From an uncultured Prevotellaceae bacterium (GTDB lineage: Bacteria; Bacteroidota; Bacteroidia; Bacteroidales; Muribaculaceae): 43,205 nt of DNA. The DNA is taken from contig UQLZ01000018.1 of NCBI GenBank assembly GCA_900541935.1, positions 1 through 43,205 on the forward strand. The letters are read 5' to 3'. Below, in pieces: positions 33,033 to 40,443 of the stretch. The notes beneath the pieces were generated by a model, which saw only the letters and a list, made by a program, of their open reading frames with translations, did no database searches and had not been told where the DNA came from. A program made the translations under genes and the position numbers. The stretch's first letter is position 1. Each line of letters starts with the position of its first letter.

Positions 33033-33689
33033 TTACTCTTGCATTGCAATATCAAAGATTTCTTCTGCTTTGCTGACAATTGTCCCGGCATTTGCTTCCT
33101 GCAATTCTGCAATACTGCGAAAACCCCACGTTACCCCTACGGAATCAACGCAAGCACGACGTGCCGTCTCCATATCAACTCCCGAATCTCCAACATAAAG
33201 AGTGTCTTGCTTCCTAACTCCTGCAACCGACAGGATTTCAAAAACTATCGACGGATCTGGCTTGACAGGAACCCCTTCTTTCTGACCGCAAATTGCAACG
33301 AATTTAACATTCGGGAAATAATGGCGTACCAACTTAACTGTTGCAGCCTCATATTTATTTGAAGCAACTGCTACCATCATGCCTTGCTCATTCAGTTTCT
33401 CAAGCAATGAAACCATTCCTTCATAAGGAACTGTGTAATCTGTATTATGCACATCATAATATTCTGTAAAATCCTTTCTCAAGTTAAGAATAGTTTTCTC
33501 AGACCTGCTTTCAACTGGAAGTGCCCGCTCAATCAACTTATTAACACCATTACCAACAAACATTGGATATGCTTCCAAAGAGTGTTGCGGATAGCCGTGC
33601 TTTCCGAGTGCATAATTGGTTGCCGCACCAAGGTCTTTTATCGAATTAATCAATGTTCCATCAAGGTCAAAAATAACCAACTTTTTCAT
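33033..33689 (-). CDS. gph: HAD-family hydrolase, phosphoglycolate phosphatase-like
   Basis: 218 residues from the ATG at 33689; the frame extends to a TTG at 33698 that was not preferred. The HAD motifs are present: FDLDGTL with Asp8 and Asp10, VASNKYEA (motif II), the Lys in KPDPSIV, and GDSGVDMETARRA (motif IV). The alpha-helical cap (LGAATNYALGKHGYP, VGNGVNKLIERALP) matches phosphoglycolate phosphatases. It would clear 2-phosphoglycolate, for instance from DNA repair; close relatives use other sugar phosphates, so the substrate is inferred. It lies 12 bases after tamL. Confidence 0.85.
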   Translation of the reverse strand: MKKLVIFDLDGTLINSIKDLGAATNYALGKHGYPQHSLEAYPMFVGNGVNKLIERALPVESRSEKTILNLRKDFTEYYDVHNTDYTVPYEGMVSLLEKLNEQGMMVAVASNKYEAATVKLVRHYFPNVKFVAICGQKEGVPVKPDPSIVFEILSVAGVRKQDTLYVGDSGVDMETARRACVDSVGVTWGFRSIAELQEANAGTIVSKAEEIFDIAMQE

Positions 33690-33701
33690 AACAATCAATA
33701 A

Positions 33702-36035
33702 TTAGAATGGATAACCTATAGAAAAATGGACTGCAAAATCACGCTTGAAATCAGGATGAATAAGCGGTACCCTCTCCTGCCCTTTTGCGGGATTAAACGC
33801 CTTCATACCGCAATCAAGTCGCAAAAGAAAATAGTTAAAGTTCATACGCAAACCAAGTCCGTAAGCAGCCGCTATCTGCTTGTAAAACTCATTTAATTTA
33901 AACTCACCACCCGGCTGGTTTTCATAATATCTAATTGTCCAAACGTTACCGGCATCTATAAATGCAGCCAACTCAAATACCCAAAACAATTTTGCACGAT
34001 ATTCAACATTCATATCCAAACGAATATCACCACACTGCTCCATAAAAGAAGAAACAGAGTTATTTGCATTATAAGAGCCCGGACCGAGAGTACGAACCGA
34101 CCAACCGCGAACGCTATTTGCACCACCAGCATAGAACCGCTTTTCAAATGGCAATATGGTTGTATTGCCGTATGGAATGGCAACTCCTGCTCCAATATGG
34201 AAAACCAGTGAATTACGGCGGTCAAACGAGTGATTTAACGAATAATCGGCATTCAACTTAACATATTGCGAATACTGAATGCCAAAAATCTTATATGCCT
34301 GGGCATTTGGATCTTTTTTCTGCTTGGACAAACGAGATATACCAAAAAGAAGGTTTCCTGCCGTCTCAATACCAGCCCTGAATGTGTAGATATTCGGCTG
34401 ATAGACAAAGTTACCAATACCTGTTGTGTTCTGCTTGTTGGTATAGTAGAATGAGTAACCAGTACGCATAATAAAGTGATCCTCATAAGAGTACCTCAAC
34501 AATGGATTATCAGGGGCAATCTCATCGAGGAAGTAATCTGTTTTCTTCGGGAGATAGACATAATTAATATCAAGCAAGTCAAAGACATGGTTAATCATAC
34601 TGCCTCGCTCTGTCCACTTGTACTTCCAGCCTGCACCAGCAATAACACGGGTATATTCCGGTCGCTCCTGATAAGTAAACGACGTTCCGAATTCGGTATT
34701 TGCCCTGATTTTCTGACGGAACGACTTCTTCAGAAATGGGAATATAAACTTCGGAAAATTAATATTAACCTCTCCAGAATATTCCGCATACCTGTTGTTA
34801 ATTAGCCCCGACATATCGCCTGAGATACTTTCATAATTTATACCTAACTTCGCCGACAAAGTCTCAGAACCTCTGGCAATATTCCTATGCTGATATGTTG
34901 TTGCAATACCGAATCCCAAATCGCCCTCTGAATTTGTACCTTCAAGCGAGACGGATACCGTTTGCGACTTGCCTTTTGTCAATAAAATAAATGCATCAAG
35001 CATCAACCTACCGTCCTCTCTACCAACCGTCTCAAAAGAGATATTGATATATTTCAATATGCCAAGACGACCAAACGACTGATAGGTACGGTCAACATCA
35101 GTGGAATTATATTTCTCCCCAACCTTGATAAAGCAGTTATCGTCAATTATGTTTGCACGGAGATACTTCTCTTCGCCATAGATAATGTTAACGCCCTTAT
35201 ACTCCTCTGACGGCAAAAGCCTGTAATTCGACAACTGCTTCTCCGTTGATGGGTCAAAATCGGTGATAACGTAAACCTTGCGAATATAGAAAGGCTCATG
35301 GACCTCATAACCTTCTATTCGGTTTTGATATGGCGGCTTAACTTTTAACACCAGGTCAACAGCCTTGCTGTTTTCTGTCGTATCAGCGGTATAGGTAATG
35401 TAATCCTTACTAAATCCGAAATAACCGTTATAACGGAGACGGTCGGCTATACCGACACGCTCTTGCTCCATAACGTTACGGTCAAAAAGAGCCTTCTCCT
35501 TCAAAAGCAACTTTGTTGAATCCTGGAAAATAAGGCTACGGATAGTATCATCAGGTATTTCATACTCAAGGCTATTAATATAATGCGGTTCGCCAGCCTT
35601 TATCCTATAATCGACTTGCATTTTCTTACCTTTGGAAACAGTATCTGCTTCAACGGTAGCATCCATATACCCCTTGTTTATCAGAGCAAGCCTCAACTGC
35701 GACTTTGACGCCTCTGTAAGCGACGGGTCATAGATAACTGGTGGCTGACCCAACTTACGCACCCACTTGTTATACCATTTCGTACTGTCTTTACCAGACC
35801 AGTTATAGATAGCCAACTGGAACTTTACCCCACCGAGAATTTCATGGTTGGGAGTTTGACGAAGATAGTTTTTCAACTCCTTTTTATTGAAAGAGTTGTC
35901 ATCAACTTCTATACGAACCTTATTAAGCAGATATTTACCATCAGGAACGTGTTTCGTGGCATTACAAGAAGATACGACAAGTAGGGCAACAATCGCCATT
36001 GCCTGCAAAAAAACCCACTGTAATCTACGACGCAT
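33702..36035 (-). CDS. tamL: TamL-type outer-membrane assembly lipoprotein (BamA/TamA family)
   Basis: 777 residues. A lipobox VSSC gives Cys24, then NATKHVPDGKYLL. POTRA domains fill about residues 30-400, followed by a 16-strand Omp85 barrel (about 410-777) with the closing block GGANSVRGWSVRTLGPG (the RGW motif of the barrel lid) and a C-terminal aromatic, HFSIGYPF. Bacteroidetes have this lipidated TamA relative, often called TamL, which works with TamB in outer-membrane assembly; no tamB lies next to it here. AGGAG sits directly against the ATG, with no spacer, so it is unlikely to be a working ribosome site. Confidence 0.9.
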   Translation of the reverse strand: MRRRLQWVFLQAMAIVALLVVSSCNATKHVPDGKYLLNKVRIEVDDNSFNKKELKNYLRQTPNHEILGGVKFQLAIYNWSGKDSTKWYNKWVRKLGQPPVIYDPSLTEASKSQLRLALINKGYMDATVEADTVSKGKKMQVDYRIKAGEPHYINSLEYEIPDDTIRSLIFQDSTKLLLKEKALFDRNVMEQERVGIADRLRYNGYFGFSKDYITYTADTTENSKAVDLVLKVKPPYQNRIEGYEVHEPFYIRKVYVITDFDPSTEKQLSNYRLLPSEEYKGVNIIYGEEKYLRANIIDDNCFIKVGEKYNSTDVDRTYQSFGRLGILKYINISFETVGREDGRLMLDAFILLTKGKSQTVSVSLEGTNSEGDLGFGIATTYQHRNIARGSETLSAKLGINYESISGDMSGLINNRYAEYSGEVNINFPKFIFPFLKKSFRQKIRANTEFGTSFTYQERPEYTRVIAGAGWKYKWTERGSMINHVFDLLDINYVYLPKKTDYFLDEIAPDNPLLRYSYEDHFIMRTGYSFYYTNKQNTTGIGNFVYQPNIYTFRAGIETAGNLLFGISRLSKQKKDPNAQAYKIFGIQYSQYVKLNADYSLNHSFDRRNSLVFHIGAGVAIPYGNTTILPFEKRFYAGGANSVRGWSVRTLGPGSYNANNSVSSFMEQCGDIRLDMNVEYRAKLFWVFELAAFIDAGNVWTIRYYENQPGGEFKLNEFYKQIAAAYGLGLRMNFNYFLLRLDCGMKAFNPAKGQERVPLIHPDFKRDFAVHFSIGYPF

Positions 36036-36060
36036 CTCCTTTACAAACCGTTTTAGACTG

Positions 36061-36068
36061 CGAAGATA
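36061..36068 (-). promoter_or_regulatory. Near-consensus -7 element of tamL
   Basis: TATCTTCG on the minus strand, one base from TAnnTTTG, 25 bases before the tamL ATG. Confidence 0.35.
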
Positions 36069-36142
36069 CGATTTTTATGCGTAACTAAAGGCATCACCGC
36101 AGTTAAAAACTAAGAAAAAGCACCAAATATACCCACCCAAAA

Positions 36143-36180
36143 ACAAAGAGCCGCGTTGATTATATTCAACACGACCCTTG
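36143..36180 (-). terminator. Terminator of rpiB
   Basis: On the minus strand GTCGTGTTGA (36166-36175) pairs with TCAACGCGGC (36150-36159), followed by TCTTTGTTTTTG. It lies just past the rpiB stop. Confidence 0.8.
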
Positions 36181-36199
36181 GTTTATCCTAAAAAGCATC

Positions 36200-36652
36200 T
36201 TATTTGCACGGAATTTTGTCTATACGGCGTTGGTGGCGACCGCCCTCAAACTCTGTTGAAAGGAAAGTCTTTACCATTTCCAAAGCCTGCTCGTTAGTAA
36301 CAAAGCGACCCGGCATTGAAAGAACGTTGGCATCGTTATGCTTTCTCGCCAACTCTGCAATTTCAGGAATCCAGCAAAGAGCAGCACGGATACCCTGATG
36401 TTTGTTCAATGTGATATTGATGCCCTCACCGCTGCCACAGATAGCAATACCCGGATAGCACTCGCCTGCCTCAACGGCATTTGCACAAAGGTGCGCAAAA
36501 TCAGGATAGTCACAACTATCTGTTGAATAAGTACCAAAATCCTTATACTCAATGTCTTGAGACTTCAAATACTCAATAACAGCCTGTTTTGTCTCAAACC
36601 CAGCGTGGTCTGAACATAAAGCAACAGGCAAACCCTCTTTTAATATTGTCAT
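36200..36652 (-). CDS. rpiB: Ribose 5-phosphate isomerase B
   Basis: 150 residues from the ATG at 36652, the normal length; the longer frame to 36718 adds an unrelated N-terminus and was rejected. It interconverts ribose 5-phosphate and ribulose 5-phosphate in the pentose phosphate pathway. Motifs: CSDHAGFETK near the start, CGSGEGINI with Cys72 as the likely catalytic residue, and HNDANVLSMPGR. It appears monocistronic and divergent from xth. Confidence 0.95.
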   Translation of the reverse strand: MTILKEGLPVALCSDHAGFETKQAVIEYLKSQDIEYKDFGTYSTDSCDYPDFAHLCANAVEAGECYPGIAICGSGEGINITLNKHQGIRAALCWIPEIAELARKHNDANVLSMPGRFVTNEQALEMVKTFLSTEFEGGRHQRRIDKIPCK

Positions 36653-36821
36653 AACAAATAAATTTACTACGGAAACAACTCTTATCGCTTCTACAAAATT
36701 ACAATTTCTACCCCACACTAAAAAACATTCCTCTAAAAAAGTTATTTCAACATTTGCAAGTTAACTTAAATAGACAGGAGCGGTTCAGCAATACCCAAAA
36801 TAACAAAACTTCGTTTTGCAT

Positions 36822-36852
36822 TTTGTTTATGCTCTCGCTTGCACTATCTTTG
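36822..36852 (+). promoter_or_regulatory. Textbook promoter of xth
   Basis: TTTG (36822-36825), 19 bases, then TATCTTTG (36845-36852): a full consensus match. The spacer contains CTCTCGCTTGCAC, close to the blocks at 30336-30440. The first in-frame ATG is 12 bases past the -7 box. Confidence 0.8.
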
Positions 36853-36864
36853 CAATATAAATAA

Positions 36865-37629
36865 ATGGAAACAATGAAATTTATCTCTTGGAATGTTAAC
36901 GGGCTACGTGCCTGCAATGATAAGGGCTTCAGCGATATTTTCAAAAATCTTGATGCTGATTTTTTCTGCCTACAGGAAACGAAAATGCAAGCAGGCCAAC
37001 TGGACCTCGCTTTTGATGGTTATGAATCTTACTGGAATTATGCCGAAAAAAAGGGCTATTCGGGTACGGCTATCTTTACAAAGCATAAGCCAATCTCCGT
37101 TGCTTACGGCATCAATAAGGAAGAGCATGACAAGGAGGGCAGAGTAATCACTCTCGAAATGGAGAAATTTTACCTTGTCACCGTTTACACCCCTAACTCT
37201 CAAGACGGTCTAAAACGCCTTCAATACCGTATGGAATGGGAAGAGGAGTTCAGAAAATACCTTCACGAACTTGACAAAAAGAAACCCGTTGTTGTTTGCG
37301 GAGACTTAAATGTTGCTCACAAAGAAATCGATCTTAAGAACCCAAAGACAAACCGCAAAAACGCGGGCTTTACCGATGAGGAAAGAGAAAAATTCTCTAT
37401 TCTTCTTGACAGTGGCTTTACTGATACTTTCAGATATTTTTACCCTGACAAAACCGAAATTTACTCTTGGTGGTCATACCGTTTCCAGGCTCGCGCAAAG
37501 AACGCAGGTTGGAGAATAGACTATTTCCTCGCCTCTTCAAGAATCAACGACCTACTCGAGAGTGCAACTATCCATACTGAGATTTTCGGGTCAGACCACT
37601 GCCCGGTTGAAGTACAAATAAATTTCTAA
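36865..37629 (+). CDS. xth: Exodeoxyribonuclease III / AP endonuclease
   Basis: 254 residues of the EEP family with all the ExoIII motifs: FISWNVNGLRA, LQETKMQ, GDLNVAHKEIDL, WRIDYFLAS and GSDHCPVEV. It cuts DNA at abasic sites and digests 3' ends during base excision repair. Two starts are possible: the ATG at 36865 (METMKF), which leaves a leader of only a few bases, and the ATG at 36874, which gives the MKFISWN start usual for the family. The following gene starts four bases later and is co-transcribed. Confidence 0.94.
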   Translation: METMKFISWNVNGLRACNDKGFSDIFKNLDADFFCLQETKMQAGQLDLAFDGYESYWNYAEKKGYSGTAIFTKHKPISVAYGINKEEHDKEGRVITLEMEKFYLVTVYTPNSQDGLKRLQYRMEWEEEFRKYLHELDKKKPVVVCGDLNVAHKEIDLKNPKTNRKNAGFTDEEREKFSILLDSGFTDTFRYFYPDKTEIYSWWSYRFQARAKNAGWRIDYFLASSRINDLLESATIHTEIFGSDHCPVEVQINF

Positions 37630-37633
37630 AACT

Positions 37634-38101
37634 ATGTTTGAAGACAGAATTGAGAAAGCCGTAGAGAATTTCAAAAAAGGTTATAACTGCTCACAGTCGG
37701 TTGTAGCGGCTTTTGCCGACCTGTACGGCATAGATGAGCAACTTGCCGTTCGCATGGCAGCATCTTTCGGAGGCGGTATCGGCAGAATGCGTCAAACTTG
37801 CGGTGCTGCGTGCGGAATGTTTTTGCTTGCAGGTCTGGAGACTGGAGCAACCGATCCGGCAGACCGTGAAGGAAAAGGATTTAACTACGCAACAGTACAG
37901 GCTTTAGGAAAAAAATTTGAAGAAATAAACGGTTCTATGATTTGTGCGGAACTGCTCGGACTAAAACCCAAAGCAGCAACACCGCCAACCCCAGAAGCAA
38001 GAACAGCGGAATACTACAAAAAGCGCCCTTGCTCAAAAATGGTAGAATCAGCCGCAACAATCTTCGCTGAATTCCTGACAGAACGCCAAAAAGAAAAATA
38101 A
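37634..38101 (+). CDS. C_GCAxxG_C_C family protein
   Basis: 155 residues. The family's cysteines are in place: Cys19 in GYNCSQSV, Cys56 and Cys60 in TCGAACGMFL, Cys104 in SMICAELLG and Cys133 in RPCSKMV. The glycine-rich FGGGIGRM loop precedes the second group. This is a small soluble family named for its Cys/Gly pattern; a redox or metal-binding role is often assumed, but none is proved. It shares a transcript with xth. Confidence 0.92.
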   Translation: MFEDRIEKAVENFKKGYNCSQSVVAAFADLYGIDEQLAVRMAASFGGGIGRMRQTCGAACGMFLLAGLETGATDPADREGKGFNYATVQALGKKFEEINGSMICAELLGLKPKAATPPTPEARTAEYYKKRPCSKMVESAATIFAEFLTERQKEK

Positions 38102-38125
38102 AAGCACTTAGATGATTTATAATAA

Positions 38126-38177
38126 ATAGAGGTTCGCCAAAAAAATTAAGCATATAATTTTTTAAGTGAACCTCTAT
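38126..38177. terminator. Bidirectional terminator between xth and Xus operons
   Basis: ATAGAGGTTC (38126-38135) pairs with GAACCTCTAT (38168-38177), with an inner stem AAAAAATTA / TAATTTTTT (38140-38148 with 38155-38163). It serves both convergent operons. Confidence 0.8.
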
Positions 38178-38196
38178 CTTAATATTTATTTTATCT

Positions 38197-39039
38197 TCAT
38201 CTCTTTCTCTTTAACCACAGATAATATCCTGTCACTGGAAGAGATGCTCCAATCAAAGCCGCTACAAAATGTAGGATACGAGTAACCATTCCTCCCCAAC
38301 TCCCTATATGCAGCGAATAAACAAATCCCTTTTCCTCTGGAAACGATAACCCAAAGACTGAATAGAAAGTCTCCCGAAACCATTCAAACGACCAAGTTAA
38401 ACCTGTAACAGACATTAACAATAGGAATATCACTGCATACATTCCACCTGCAATATGCAAACTTTGCATAAAGCGATGGCTTCCTTTTCTGACATACAGT
38501 CTTAGACTTTTCTTTAATGCTTTTCTTTTTCTGGGCCACCATATAATGACTCCTGTAACCAAAGTTACCACAAACATCAATGTACTCACTCCAACTATGA
38601 CTCTTCCCCAAAAGATTCCTCCATTTTCAGGCTTCGAATCAAGAAGCCACCTATGCAATCTAAAGACATACCTAAAAAATGCAATCCTCTCATATCGCCC
38701 CTTAATCTCTCCTGTATAAGGGTCAACAAACAGGGAAGCCTTTCTCGGTTTGGACAACTTCATCTCCACAGTCGATTCAGGATTCGTTCCAGGAATAACT
38801 CGGATAATTTTCACCCCTTCTGGAAGGTCTTGTTGAACCATATCCTTCAAAACAGATTCATCAAGAGTTTTTTCGCCAACTTTATCAACAGAGTAACGGT
38901 CTGGATAAACAAGCCTGTCAACCTCTGGTTCAAAAACTAATATGGCACCTGTCAGACATATAACAGTGATTATTATTCCAAAAGGCAAAGCCATCCATAA
39001 GTGAACTTTAAAAAACAACCGCTTCATACAAACGAACAT
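38197..39039 (-). CDS. xusC: PepSY-domain membrane protein (XusC-like)
   Basis: 280 residues (276 if the ATG at 39027, MKRLFFKVHLWM, is used). Four membrane segments are expected, with a periplasmic PepSY part between the first two (about 35-115) and the family-typical FRLHRWLLD (about 125-134) and GVIIWWPRKRK motifs. Such PepSY-associated proteins occur in iron-uptake operons and may be inner-membrane reductases that release iron. Placement after a TonB receptor and a DUF4374 lipoprotein matches xusABC of Bacteroides thetaiotaomicron. The gene follows xusB by two bases. Confidence 0.85.
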   Translation of the reverse strand: MFVCMKRLFFKVHLWMALPFGIIITVICLTGAILVFEPEVDRLVYPDRYSVDKVGEKTLDESVLKDMVQQDLPEGVKIIRVIPGTNPESTVEMKLSKPRKASLFVDPYTGEIKGRYERIAFFRYVFRLHRWLLDSKPENGGIFWGRVIVGVSTLMFVVTLVTGVIIWWPRKRKALKKSLRLYVRKGSHRFMQSLHIAGGMYAVIFLLLMSVTGLTWSFEWFRETFYSVFGLSFPEEKGFVYSLHIGSWGGMVTRILHFVAALIGASLPVTGYYLWLKRKR

Positions 39040-39041
39040 TA

Positions 39042-40418
39042 TTAGTTATCCTCTAAAACTTCCAACTTTCCTACTGTGCTTACAGATTCTGCAGTAATAG
39101 ATAGTCCCTTAGTGGCTACTCCAGTTTCTGGATTAATCTTATATAAAGAAGGATTACCATTTAGAGTACTGACTGGCATATAAATAAATCCGTTTTCACA
39201 ATATGGGATATTTCCAAAAGAACTAATTTGAGACTCCTCTGGCAAACCTGTAACAACAGTCAATTGCTTGCTTTCGCCTTTAAAGACAGCCAACTCAGTT
39301 GTATATTCGCCCTTTGATTGAAGGCCTTGCGTATATAACTGTAATAGAAAATAATCATCTTTAATATGCCAACATTTATACATCGGATTCTTGTTGCCCA
39401 ATTCTTCCAAATTAACATAGTAACTGTCATCAAAACTTGTTAAACCAGCCTTTATACGCATAACCCCCGAAGGTAACTTTCCTTCAACCCTCTTCAAGTC
39501 TTCTGAAGAAGTTGTCAGTCGTCCATAGCCAGGTGAAAAGACATAGACATCACCATTATCTGCACTCCAAATTGTTTGGTAATATTGCGATCTCATACGA
39601 CCACTGGCAAAACCTATTTTATCGGTTGATGCAATGATTGGTGCGCTGCTAAAATTGTCACCGCTATAAATAGCAACATAAGCACAATCCGGATATTGTG
39701 TTGAAGGTATTTCACCTGCTTGGTACGAACTACTTGCACTGCCACCTGAAGCCTTGGCAATAAGATCTGTATCAGTTATTTTATCAGAAAAGGCCTTAAC
39801 GCCATATCGGCTCATTCCCATAGGAATAACAGACGTGTAGAGTTTGCCATTTGCCTCAACAAAGCCTGAAAAGGTAACATATTCTCCATTGCCAAGAAAA
39901 TCCTCACAAATATAAGCCTTACTTGTTGTCAACCCTGTGTTTGCATTCAGGTAATTTACAAGCAACCCTTTTGCGGCATCTCCGTCAGCGTCTTTTGTTG
40001 AAGTGTCGCCTGCGGATACAGTAATAACGTTCTCTCCCCAAAGGCCATAGGTTGTAATACGATTTACTGAATACTGCAAATATTCCTCCATTTTTTTACT
40101 TGAATTGAGGATATACGAAGAGCCTGTTCCCTGACCGCCCTTATTATATACCAACCGGAAAAGATATTTATTCCCATAAAAAACCCAATAGGTTCCACTT
40201 TCTGTTTCCAATCCTTTTCCAACAACAGATATTTCACCCTCGTCAAGTGACGGAGTTGTAACCAAATAGTTAACTCCATCAACTGTTGCCGCTACTACAT
40301 AAGATTGTTGACCGACTCCTGCATCTGTACCACCTTGACTTGTAACTTCTTCATCTACACAAGAAGTTGCAACACAAGAAGTCAATGCTAATCCTAAATA
40401 AAAGATTTTACTATTCAT
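39042..40418 (-). CDS. xusB: DUF4374 surface lipoprotein (XusB-like)
   Basis: 458 residues with a lipobox ATSC (Cys20) followed by acidic VDEEV, which suggests export to the cell surface. The body is a series of beta blades typical of DUF4374 beta-propellers (SYVVAATVDGVNYLVTTPSL, PSLYKINPETGVATKGLSIT). In B. thetaiotaomicron XusB binds enterobactin-type siderophores and helps XusA. Gene order, domain content and lipobox support the match; ligand is inferred. It begins 25 bases after the receptor gene. Confidence 0.85.
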   Translation of the reverse strand: MNSKIFYLGLALTSCVATSCVDEEVTSQGGTDAGVGQQSYVVAATVDGVNYLVTTPSLDEGEISVVGKGLETESGTYWVFYGNKYLFRLVYNKGGQGTGSSYILNSSKKMEEYLQYSVNRITTYGLWGENVITVSAGDTSTKDADGDAAKGLLVNYLNANTGLTTSKAYICEDFLGNGEYVTFSGFVEANGKLYTSVIPMGMSRYGVKAFSDKITDTDLIAKASGGSASSSYQAGEIPSTQYPDCAYVAIYSGDNFSSAPIIASTDKIGFASGRMRSQYYQTIWSADNGDVYVFSPGYGRLTTSSEDLKRVEGKLPSGVMRIKAGLTSFDDSYYVNLEELGNKNPMYKCWHIKDDYFLLQLYTQGLQSKGEYTTELAVFKGESKQLTVVTGLPEESQISSFGNIPYCENGFIYMPVSTLNGNPSLYKINPETGVATKGLSITAESVSTVGKLEVLEDN

Positions 40419-40443
40419 AACTTATCTATTGATTTATAATATT

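Noticed and set aside
36653..36718. N-terminal extension of rpiB
   Set aside because: The family starts at MTILKEGLPVALCSDHAG; the extra residues have no match and lie in the promoter region.
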